Positions 1 through 8,100 of a stretch of 9,671 bases of DNA are shown piece after piece. Numbering within the stretch: the stretch's first letter is position 1; each line of letters begins with the position of its first letter. This DNA comes from JBEKCP01 sp050014815 (lineage in GTDB: Bacteria; Planctomycetota; Planctomycetia; Pirellulales; Thermoguttaceae). The stretch is from positions 1 through 9,671 of the forward strand of contig JBEKCP010000178.1 in assembly GCA_050014815.1 (NCBI GenBank), in the 5' to 3' direction. Position numbers and translations under genes: made by a program. The notes beneath the pieces are model-generated. The model did not search any database. It had not been told where the DNA came from and worked only from the letters and a program-made list of their open reading frames with translations.

Positions 1-1818
1 CCGGCCATTACGAACGTGGACGAGATCCACCGATTGACGGCTTATTTCGCCTGGTCGGCATGGGCGGCGGCCGCCGCACGGCCCGGCACCGCGTACTCCT
101 ATACCAACAACTGGCCGTCCGAGCCGATGGCCGCCAATACGCCGACCGCCGACGCGATCCTCTGGAGTACGCTGAGTCTGATCACGCTGTTGGGCGGAAT
201 CGGCTTGATGCTCTTTGTAGTGGGACGCTGGGACCTGTTGGGCTGGCATCGGGCCGATGAAGAACGGCCGGGCCAACGCTTGCGGTTCCGCCCACCGGAG
301 GAAGTCCGCCTCGCGCCAGCCCAACGAGCCACGGCATGGTATTTCCTGGTGATTGCCGGGCTGTTCCTTTTGCAGGGGCTGTTAGGAGCAGCCAACGCCC
401 ATTATCACGTCGAGCCGGGCGGTTTTTACGGTCTGAGCCTGGGTGACTTGCTGCCTTACAACCTGTCGCGCATGTGGCACGTTCAGTTGGCCCTGTTCTT
501 TGTCGCGGCAAGTTACCTTGCCATGGGGATCTTCCTGGCCCCCATGATCGCCCGACGCGAACCCAAGCACCAGGATAAACTGGCGCTGATCCTGTTCGGC
601 GCATTGGTGCTGGTTGTCGTCGGGAGTCTCCTGGGCGAGGCGGCCAGCCTCAAGGGTGTCATTCCCACCAGCGGCCCTTGGTTCTGGATCGGCACTCAGG
701 GCTGGGAGTACCTTGATCTGGGGCGGCTTTGGCAGATATTGCTGACCATCGGCATGTTCTTCTGGGTCGTCATTCTCGTGCGCGGACTGTGGAGCCGCTT
801 GCGGGACGAACATCCGGGCAATCTGCCTTACCTGTTCCTCTACAGTGCGCTGTCGATCCCGCTTTTCTATGCCGTAGGCATGGTCTTCGGCAAGAACGTC
901 AACTTCGCCGTGATGGACTTCTGGCGGTTCTGGGTGGTTCACCTGTGGGTCGAGGATTTTCTGGAACTGTTCACGACGATCATGGTGGCGTACATCTACG
1001 TTCTCTTGGGCGTGGTTCGTCCCGCCACGGCCGCCCGAGTCGTCTACCTCGACATCATCCTCTATTCCATCGGCGGGGTGATCGGCACGATGCACCATCT
1101 TTACTTCAGCGGTGCGCCTGCGATTCACATGGCGATGGGAGCCGTCTTCTCCGCCATGGAAGTGATCCCGCTGGTGCTCCTGACCTTTGAGGCCTGGCGG
1201 TTCATGCGACTGAGCGCCCAGGAGAGATCAAGCTCGGTCATCGGCGCTACAAGCACTGCCTTCCCGCACAAATGGGCCGTGATGTTCCTCATCGCCGTGG
1301 GCTTCTGGAACTTCCTGGGCGCCGGGGTGTTCGGTTTCCTCATCAACCTGCCCATCGTGAGCTATTACGAGATCGGCACCGCCTTCACGGCCAATCACGC
1401 CCACGGGGCGCTGATGGGCGTGTACGGCATGTTGGCGATAGGCTTCTTCATGTTCATCGCCCGACACTTCATTCCACCCGACCGTGGTTCGGAGCGGGCC
1501 ATGAAGCTCTCGTTTTGGGGCCTGAACGTCGGTCTGGGATTGATGCTGTGCGCGAACCTGATTCCCATGGGGGCGATACAGCTCTACGATGCGGTCCAGC
1601 ACGGCTATTGGCACGCCCGGCAACCGGAGTTCTTCCAGCAGCCGTGGTGCCGCGCCATCGAGTGGTGTCGGATGCCCGGCGACCTGATATTCCTCTTCGT
1701 CGGTATTCTGCCGGTGGTCTACCTGGCGCTGCGCATGTTCGCCGCGCGACGGCGCTACGCGAGTCTTCCGGCTGAGACCGCCACCGAAGAGTTCACGCAG
1801 TGGTACGAGGAGGCATGA
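1..1818 (+). CDS. norB: Quinol-dependent nitric oxide reductase (qNOR), 5'-truncated by window edge
   Basis: Membrane haem-copper-type enzyme that reduces 2 NO to N2O with electrons from quinol; about 13 membrane segments are visible. The frame is open from base 1, and the first possible start (GTG at 16) is internal: family members are about 740-770 aa and only 605 are here, so roughly 150 N-terminal residues lie outside. Counting from base 1, expected ligands are all present: haem b His160 (in SRMWHVQL) and His468, haem b3 His466 (in NHAHGA), Fe-B His314 and Glu318 (in VHLWVED), Fe-B His365-His366 (in GTMHHLYF), and conserved Glu387 (in FSAMEVIP). The segment LTAYFAWSAWAA...YSYTNNWP before the catalytic core is typical of single-subunit qNOR, not the NorB of cNOR, so no NorC is needed. 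The C-terminal region (GYWHARQPEF, CRMPGDLIF) is also family-typical. It converges on the - strand genes. Usual role is NO detoxification or denitrification. The alternative symbol is norZ. Identification is firm. Confidence 0.95.
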   Translation, partial: PAITNVDEIHRLTAYFAWSAWAAAAARPGTAYSYTNNWPSEPMAANTPTADAILWSTLSLITLLGGIGLMLFVVGRWDLLGWHRADEERPGQRLRFRPPEEVRLAPAQRATAWYFLVIAGLFLLQGLLGAANAHYHVEPGGFYGLSLGDLLPYNLSRMWHVQLALFFVAASYLAMGIFLAPMIARREPKHQDKLALILFGALVLVVVGSLLGEAASLKGVIPTSGPWFWIGTQGWEYLDLGRLWQILLTIGMFFWVVILVRGLWSRLRDEHPGNLPYLFLYSALSIPLFYAVGMVFGKNVNFAVMDFWRFWVVHLWVEDFLELFTTIMVAYIYVLLGVVRPATAARVVYLDIILYSIGGVIGTMHHLYFSGAPAIHMAMGAVFSAMEVIPLVLLTFEAWRFMRLSAQERSSSVIGATSTAFPHKWAVMFLIAVGFWNFLGAGVFGFLINLPIVSYYEIGTAFTANHAHGALMGVYGMLAIGFFMFIARHFIPPDRGSERAMKLSFWGLNVGLGLMLCANLIPMGAIQLYDAVQHGYWHARQPEFFQQPWCRAIEWCRMPGDLIFLFVGILPVVYLALRMFAARRRYASLPAETATEEFTQWYEEA

Positions 1819-2166
1819 GGCGCTCGGGAAATTTGGACCACAAGAGGTCTTTCTCGTCCCGCCACCCAAACTCCTTCTGGCCGCGCAGAAGCCGCCAGGC
1901 GAACTGGCCGCGGCGTTTCTCGCCCACTGCTTCGACACGGTACTCGCCCAGCAGATAAAGCGGCAGACGCCGCTCGATGCCCACCGAGCCGCTGACGACC
2001 ATCTCTTGGGCTAGGGCCTTGGCCTCAGCCAACTCGACCACCACCAGCCCCGGCCGGCGCAAGAGGGTCTGCTCGACAAAGCAGGCAAGCGATAGGCAAT
2101 TGTCTCATAGTGGTGTATCTCGAGAACCATTTGCAACAAACACCCGTGGTAAATGGTCGCCGCCAT
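1793..2166 (-). pseudogene. Frameshifted remnant of a CsgG-like domain protein
   Basis: Reading the - strand from ATG at 2166, one frame gives MAATIYHGC...HHYETIAYRL. The sense then continues one frame over from about 2086 as ACFVEQTLLRRPGLVVVE...AKALAQE...LPLYLLGEYRVE, down to a TGA at 1793-1795. Restoring one base (ttg-cc to ttg-gcc) joins the halves into about 124 codons. The joined piece aligns with the second CsgG-like domain of the gene at 5135-8671: FVEQTLLRRPGLVVVE matches LVERALTNSPDIAVLE, ALAQE matches LIKQE, and LPLYLLGEY matches LLPAVLAGEI. Upstream in the first frame there is a stop at 2173-2175. The rest of a normal CsgG protein is missing, and the 3' end runs 26 bp into the end of norB, so the fragment is truncated at both ends. 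I infer a decayed paralogue of the adjacent operon. The alternative is a short expressed ORF from TTG 2062 (89 aa). Confidence 0.6.
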
Positions 2167-2241
2167 GGAAAGTCAACCGTCGCTCCGAGAAATTGGTCGT
2201 TTATGGGGACGAAGCGGGCCCCGATGTCTCCTTCGGCTGGC
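1819..2241. other. Convergent intergenic region without an intact gene
   Basis: This region separates the norB stop from the TPR gene stop. Most of it is the frameshifted CsgG-like remnant on the - strand. Between 2167 and 2241 I see no recognisable gene, promoter or RNA. No GC stem with a T-run is present to terminate transcription from either side. Confidence 0.6.
2126..2157. repeat. Short inverted repeat, 7-bp arms
   Basis: ACCATTT (2126-2132) and AAATGGT (2151-2157) are perfect inverted copies separated by 18 bases. No T-run follows on either strand, so it is not a canonical intrinsic terminator. It lies between the TPR gene stop and the remnant frameshift, and may be chance. Confidence 0.25.
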
Positions 2242-5118
2242 TCACTTGCCCGAGGCATTCATGGCCGGCCGGGGCAGGTTGTCTCGCCACTTGCCCGCCT
2301 CCGGCTGCTGCGGCGAGGGGATTTTGCCCGATGCGATACGCAGACGGAGTTCACTCTCGTACCACTGCAGCTCCGTGACGGCGTTGGTGGCGGCGGCCTT
2401 CTTGATCATCTCCATGGCCCCGGTCTTGTCGCCGGCAAGGCGGCGGCGAACGCCCATGCAGTAGTAGGCGGCTGTTTGCCGCCAGGGCGTCCGCGAGCGG
2501 TCCGCAGATTGCGCATCGCGGAGGAGTGCCGCTTCGATGTCGGCCGGATCGAGCAGGAAGGCGGCCAACCGGCCGTACCAGTTCTTCTTCAGATCGGGCG
2601 CTCGGCCCGCGAAGTGTTTGCGGAGTTCCTGGTCCACCTCGGTGCGCTTTGCCTGAATGCTGCGGATCGTCCAAATCGCCAGGGCGGCCTGGTCGGTGTT
2701 CAACCCAGTGCTTCCACCGGTGTCCTTGAGGGCCACGCGATAGTCGGCCAGGGCGAGTTCCCGCTCCTGGAGCGCGTCAAGCAGGACACCGCGGTAGAGG
2801 CGGGGACCGCTGGCGGCCGGATAGTCCTGGACAACCCGATTCAACATGGCCAGCGCGCCGGCGAAATCGCCCTTGAACGAGGCGAACATTGCGCGGTCGT
2901 AACGGGCCCACTCGCACTTGGGATTGTTGGCCAGCGCCTTGTCGGCGTCGGCCAGGAGCCCGGGCCAGTCGCCGAGGTATCCCTTGGCGTTCGACCGAGT
3001 CATCAAGCCCGTCTCGGACGGCGGCCAGATGCGGAACGCCTGATCGATCTCCTTGACGGCCTTGGCGAACTGGCCCATGATATAGCACGCCCAGCCGCGA
3101 TTAACGTAGATATCGGAAAGAACGCCGAAATTGATCTGGCCGGCCGGGGATGCGGCGGGGCCGTGCTCGCCGGGCACCAGATAGCCGAACGGGTTGTTCG
3201 CGTCGCCGGCGGCCGTCTCTTCCGCAACGCCGGACGAGGCGGGCGGCTGCGCCGCACCGGACGGATTGTCCGGCGCCTCGCCGCGGGCCAGGCGAACCGC
3301 CACATCCAGATCCACCAGGCCCCCTTCGCAATCGTCCATGGCAACCTTGGCGATCCCGCGGCCCATGAAAGGACCGGAGTCCGACGGGTGGAGTCTGGCG
3401 GCCGCGTCGAAATCGGCGATCGCCCCGGGGTAGTCGCCCAGCTCGTACTTGTTGAATCCCCGCATGAGACGAGCCGCGAACTCCTTGGGGTTGATTTGGA
3501 TGGCACGGTTGAAATCCTCAAGAGCGCCGCGGTGATCGTGAAGCCCGCGCTTGACCTCGCCGCGGAGCATCAAAGCGCAGGCGTCGCGGGGGTAGATCTC
3601 CAGGGCGCGGTCGAATTCGGCCAGGGCTTCCTTGGACTTGCCTTGCAGGAGGAGGATTTGTGCCAATCCCCGATGTGCGCAGGCATGGCCGGGACAGTCG
3701 TGTTCGAGGAGGTGGCGCTCGGCGCCGTTGGCCAGGGCATCGCGAAAGTCGGAGGCCGCCCCGTCGAAATCTCCCAAATTCATGCGGCAGGCGCCGCGCT
3801 GCAAGCTGGCGGGGGGATCATGGGGCGACACCTTCAGCGCCTGGCTGAAATCCTCGGCCGCCCCCTTCACATCGCCCAAGCGGGTCTTGGCCTCGCCCCG
3901 CCATCTCCAGTGGTCTGCAATCTCGGGCGCCGCGCGGATCACGGCGTCGAAGTCGCCGATGGCCTTCTTCCACTCGTTGAGCTGAATAAAGGCCTTGCCC
4001 CGGATGTAATGCGAGTCGACCTGGCGCGGGTTGATCTCCAGCGCCTTGGTGGCGTCGGCGACAGCCTCGGAGGGCTTCCCCTGATCCAGCCGCGCCATGG
4101 CCCGCAAGACATACTCCTTCGTGGAATGCTGCGGGTCCAGTTTGATGGTCAGGTCGATTTCCTTCAGCGACTCCACCCGCTCCCCTGTCATGTACAGGTA
4201 GTAGCCGTGGGCGTGATGCCCGGCGTAGCTTGACGGGTCGAGCTCGATCATCCGCACCGCATCGGCGTCGGCGGCTTTGTAGTCATCGAGCCCCAGCCTC
4301 GCGTACATGCGCCGCTCGTAAGCGAGCAAGAACTTTGGATTGATCGCCACCGCACGATCCAGGTCACTCAACGCCTCCGGGTAATCGCCCAACTGCGAAT
4401 AGGCCCGCCCCCGGTCGCAGTAATAGCGCGGATTGTCCGGGTCGAGTTGGATCGCGGTGCGTAGCTGGCGCATGGCCATGATTGCGGGGAGCGAGGTGAG
4501 GTGGTAGGACGGGTTGAGCTTCTTCAACTGGAGGATTTCAGGAGGCGGGGGGCCAAGGTCGACGTCCCAATCCATGATGGCCTCGCCGCGCACGCCCCAG
4601 CCGTAGGCCGACTTCGGATGGAGAGCGACCGCCTTGCCCAGGTCCGCCAGGGCGGCATTCAGGCCCTTCTGCGCTGCCAGGGCTTGCCCGCGCAGGCCGT
4701 AGGCCCGGGCCTCGTCGGGGTCGATCTTCAGGGCATGGTCGGCCGCCTCCAATGCCTTGTCGTAGCGTTTCAGGGCGCAGTAGGCCAGCCCTTGTTCGCA
4801 GTACAATCTGGCCGACTTTTCGCCGAGTTTCTCCGCCTCGGCCAGGTCGCGAAGCCCGGCGGCGGCATTGATGCCGACGTTGGCCGCACCCCGGGCCAGC
4901 ATCGCCTGCGCGGAATTCGGCTCCAGCCGCAGGGCGGCGCCGGCATCGGCCAGCGCCTCCGGCCACTGCCAGGTGTCGACGCGGCGGAGCGCCCGCGCGA
5001 CGTACTCGGCTGCCGTCTTCGGCTCGGCCGCCGTCTTCGGCTCCGCCGCAACGGCCGGAATCGCCATCGCGAGCAACCATGCCGGCAGGATTGGCCATCG
5101 ACTTGGGTTCAGGCGCAT
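2242..5118 (-). CDS. Exported tetratricopeptide-repeat protein, 958 aa
   Basis: Probable periplasmic or outer-membrane scaffold for protein-protein contacts; no enzyme domain is visible. Residues 1-25 form a signal peptide (basic MRLNPSR, hydrophobic core, AVAA before EPK). From about 38 to 800 there are roughly 20 tandem 34-residue TPR units, with the usual pattern RG-x-A-x2-LGDY-x2-A-x2-DFD-x-A-x2-L-x-P; good examples start near 230, 368, 402, 509 and 543. Two insertions break the array: a proline-rich one near 183-207 and an Ala/Pro/Gly linker at about 611-666. Residues 800-958 are helical with a last TPR-like unit near 883-925 (YYCMGVRRRLAGDKTGAM). Start ATG at 5118 is supported by AAAGG nine bases upstream and by the signal peptide. 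It is last in the operon, 16 bp after the CsgG/propeller gene, so a partnership with that protein is likely. No terminator is evident after it. TPR assignment is secure; the binding partner is unknown. Confidence 0.9.
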   Translation of the reverse strand: MRLNPSRWPILPAWLLAMAIPAVAAEPKTAAEPKTAAEYVARALRRVDTWQWPEALADAGAALRLEPNSAQAMLARGAANVGINAAAGLRDLAEAEKLGEKSARLYCEQGLAYCALKRYDKALEAADHALKIDPDEARAYGLRGQALAAQKGLNAALADLGKAVALHPKSAYGWGVRGEAIMDWDVDLGPPPPEILQLKKLNPSYHLTSLPAIMAMRQLRTAIQLDPDNPRYYCDRGRAYSQLGDYPEALSDLDRAVAINPKFLLAYERRMYARLGLDDYKAADADAVRMIELDPSSYAGHHAHGYYLYMTGERVESLKEIDLTIKLDPQHSTKEYVLRAMARLDQGKPSEAVADATKALEINPRQVDSHYIRGKAFIQLNEWKKAIGDFDAVIRAAPEIADHWRWRGEAKTRLGDVKGAAEDFSQALKVSPHDPPASLQRGACRMNLGDFDGAASDFRDALANGAERHLLEHDCPGHACAHRGLAQILLLQGKSKEALAEFDRALEIYPRDACALMLRGEVKRGLHDHRGALEDFNRAIQINPKEFAARLMRGFNKYELGDYPGAIADFDAAARLHPSDSGPFMGRGIAKVAMDDCEGGLVDLDVAVRLARGEAPDNPSGAAQPPASSGVAEETAAGDANNPFGYLVPGEHGPAASPAGQINFGVLSDIYVNRGWACYIMGQFAKAVKEIDQAFRIWPPSETGLMTRSNAKGYLGDWPGLLADADKALANNPKCEWARYDRAMFASFKGDFAGALAMLNRVVQDYPAASGPRLYRGVLLDALQERELALADYRVALKDTGGSTGLNTDQAALAIWTIRSIQAKRTEVDQELRKHFAGRAPDLKKNWYGRLAAFLLDPADIEAALLRDAQSADRSRTPWRQTAAYYCMGVRRRLAGDKTGAMEMIKKAAATNAVTELQWYESELRLRIASGKIPSPQQPEAGKWRDNLPRPAMNASGK
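5009..5044 (-). repeat. Tandem 18-bp duplication at start of mature TPR protein
   Basis: Two adjacent 18-bp units (5009-5026 and 5027-5044) differ at two positions. They encode AEPKTA twice just after the predicted signal-peptide cleavage site. This is a short linker duplication, probably slippage-derived. Confidence 0.75.
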
Positions 5119-5127
5119 GCGAACCAG

Positions 5128-5132
5128 CCTTT
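5128..5132 (-). promoter_or_regulatory. Ribosome binding site of the TPR gene
   Basis: AAAGG on the - strand lies nine bases before ATG 5118. It falls in the 16-bp gap after the upstream TAA (5135-5137), and the longer purine run AAGAAAGG overlaps that stop codon. This supports the chosen start and translation following that of the upstream gene. Confidence 0.6.
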
Positions 5133-5134
5133 CT

Positions 5135-8100
5135 TTACGGGGTTACGAGCCACACGCCGTGGCGGTCGGCAATGAGAATCCTGCCGTCTTCCAGCGGTTC
5201 CATCGTCCGCCAATTGAACTCATGTTCCAGGCCCACCAGTTCGCGGAGCAGCGCGGGTTTGTCCTCCAAGGGCGGGAAGACGGCGCCCCCGGCGGCGCCG
5301 CGCTCGATGCGGCCGAAGGGCCAACCGGTCCACATCGCGTCGCCCACGCGGAGATAGGGCGGCTGTGCCGGCCAGCCGGGGACGACGATCGATTGCTTGC
5401 CGGGCTGCAGGCCGTCGATTACGGCCGCGGCCATGCTGGAGTAGACCAGCTCCGCCCGGTCGTGGGCCAGGTCGTATTCGACCGCGTACCACTGGCTGCG
5501 ATCGACGTTGGCCAAGGCGAGCAGGACGCGGCCCGCCCGGTTGCCGCTGATCCAGTGGACGTAGTGCCCGGAGGGCACCAGCCGGCGGATCTTCTCCGTT
5601 TGCGTGTGGAGTTCCCACAAACCGCTGTGCGAGAGCGGATGGCTCACCACGAACAGCAGGCGGTGGCGCACGGGGTCTTTCGCCAGAGGCAAGACGACCA
5701 AGGGGGGCTCCGCCAGCCCGTCCAGCGGCGTCTGTTGCTTGGCGCCGCGGCTGGAGCTGATGATCCGCACCTTGTGGTTGTCGAGCCGCACCGACAATAA
5801 GAACGCACCTTGCCGGGCGAAGGCGCCGACCGACGCAAACACCTTGCCGTCCTGAACGGCCAACGACAGCACGCGCCCCGACGGCAATCGCTCGTCGTCG
5901 GGCACGTCTTTGAAATGGCGTACCACGTTCTCACCCGTTGACGTCCGCCAGCTCGCCGGCTCTTGCCCCTCGTACGCCAGCCACTCGGCCGGCCCTCCTT
6001 GCAAGGGCACAAGGCACAGGCCCTGAGAGAAGCTGCCGACGCAAAGCGTGCGATCGTCCATGTCGAAATGGCAATTGTCGGCGTACGGCAGGACGGCGGC
6101 GCCAACCGAGTCGCGGGGATAGCCCCGCTTGGGCAAGATGCGGCGCTCCGCGCTGTCCATGTCCACGGCGATCGGTTGCAGAAAGCCGACGCGGCGCGGC
6201 CGTTCGATGAGCAGCCGGCTGTGGTCGCCGTCCGGTGCTGCAAATAGCGTGTCCGAGCTCCCGCGGGCCAGTCTCTCTTCGGGATGCTCTGTATCGTGGA
6301 ATTCACCGTCGCCCAGGCCCATGGTCCAAACGGCGCCGCCGCGGACCTGCACGCGGCTGATCGCCCGCAGCTCCGGGAGGTCGGTCACGCTGAGCAGGCG
6401 TACGGCGCGGCGCCAGGCCGCCGGCGTTCTGGGGCGAAGGTCGGGCCGCGCAAGGAACATCGATTGGCAGGCGTCGGTCAGCCCGTAGCGGAGCCGGCCC
6501 TCCTGGCCGTCGAGACAAACGGCGGCGTGCTTGTCGAGCTGCTCCAGCACCCGCCGCGCCGTGGCCGCCAGTACGTCGTACTCGGCGGCGGGCGCCGCCC
6601 AACGGCCCCGCCGCCCCAGGGTCCGGTAGAGATACGGCGCATAGTACCGGTAACCGACGTGAAGCGGCTCGCTGGCCGCCATCGCGGCCCCGTAGACCAA
6701 CTCGCCCCGGGCGAGCATGTAGTCCAGCAGGTCGCGGAACTGGCCGAGGCGGGCCGCCGCCGTGGGCAGCGACTCGATCGCGTCCAACAGCGCATAATAG
6801 CAAATGACGCGCGTGTCCCGCGGATCGTCCGGCCCCGGATCGCCAATCACCTCCCGCACCCGGCCAAGCAGCTTCTTGAAATCCCGGACAACATCCTCCT
6901 CGACCGGCTGCCGCCAATTCACGCCGGCCATGAACAGCGCCGTCTGGCCCAACACCGAGACCGCCTTCCGGCGATGGGCCGCCATCTCGCCGAAGACCGC
7001 CAGCAGGCGTTCGGCATCGGAACTCGTCGCCACCCATTGGCCCGAAAGTCCTACGCGATCCAGTTGGGCCGACCGGTTGGCAAGCCCGGTGATCATGGTG
7101 TTGAGCGTAAAGAACTCGTTTTGATACGCGCCGTAGCGGTCGGCCAGCCGGAGCCATGCCCGCAGAAAGGCGGCCGTGTCGTCTCCCCAAATCTTGGCCG
7201 TGGGCGAGAAAACCTCCGCGTTGCGCAGCAACACGCTCAGCCAATCCGTGTAGCGAAGAAACGACGGCCGATCGCGAACCTCCGCGTAGGCCCGGGCGTC
7301 CAGGACCTTGCACAACGCGCGGTACCGCTCCTGCAGCGATGCAATGCGGAGGCCGTCGTCGGCTTGCGTATCTTCGATGAGCGGGAGCCGCTCCAGGTAA
7401 AGCTCGACGAAAAACATCCCCCCGAGAGGCTCCTGGACGCGGAAGGAGCCGTCGCTATTGGGCACGGGGGCAACGGAAGGGGCAAGGGCCGGACGATGCT
7501 CGGCGGCCTGCCGCTGGACCGCCGTCTCCGCCATCTTCATGCCCCGTTCCGCCAGGGCCAGCGAATCGGCCAGCGTCTCCCGCCCGACATGGATCTTGCG
7601 CGGGAGCAAGAGGAACCGCCCGGGCTCAAGCGTTTCCCCGGCGGCGGAGAAGCATGTTTCCGTCGCCGCTTCCAGCACGGGGATGCTTTGCGGGTCGACG
7701 GCCAAGGCCGCCTCCAAGCTGCTCATGGCTTGCTGGAACTGGCGATGCCGGAGCCAGAAGAGGGCCTCGCGGCCGAAGCGGTCGGCCTCCTGGCGGCGGT
7801 TCGTCATGCGGGCGGCAGGTGCTGCCTTCATTGCCGCCGCCAACTGCGGTCCCAGCCCTTCGGCGAGCAGGAGAGGGTCTTTGTAATCGGCCTTCGCCCG
7901 GACCGTGCCCAGCGGATTCCCCTCGGCGGTGGTTATCGTGGCGCTGGCCATGATCTCTTCGCCGTTGCCCCGGCGGATTTCGATTTCCCCGGCCAGCACC
8001 GCGGGCAGCAGCTTCGTTTCCGGGGTCTCTTGGCCGAGTCGCCCCAGGGCCGCCTCCTGCTTGATCAACTCGAACCGCTTCCGTTCCAAGACCGCGATGT

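Noticed and set aside
16..18. GTG as start of the nitric oxide reductase
   Set aside because: The frame is open upstream to base 1, and the following residues correspond to the interior of qNOR, about 150 residues after the usual start.
1836..1849. Hairpin GACC-acaaga-GGTC after norB as a terminator
   Set aside because: The stem is only 4 bp and the following T stretch is interrupted, too weak for an intrinsic terminator.
382..1938. Two - strand open frames (248 and 236 codons) opposite norB
   Set aside because: norB has all its metal ligands in the + frame. The antisense translations are low-complexity, rich in His, Gln, Glu and Asp, and match nothing.
1977..2378. + strand open frame of 133 codons in the intergenic region
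   Set aside because: No ribosome binding site or recognisable domain. It overlaps the CsgG-like remnant and the TPR gene 3' end antisense.
2110..4233. Open + strand frame of 707 codons opposite the TPR gene
   Set aside because: It is antisense to a clear TPR array with signal peptide. Long open antisense frames are expected from GC-rich codon use, and its translation shows no domain.
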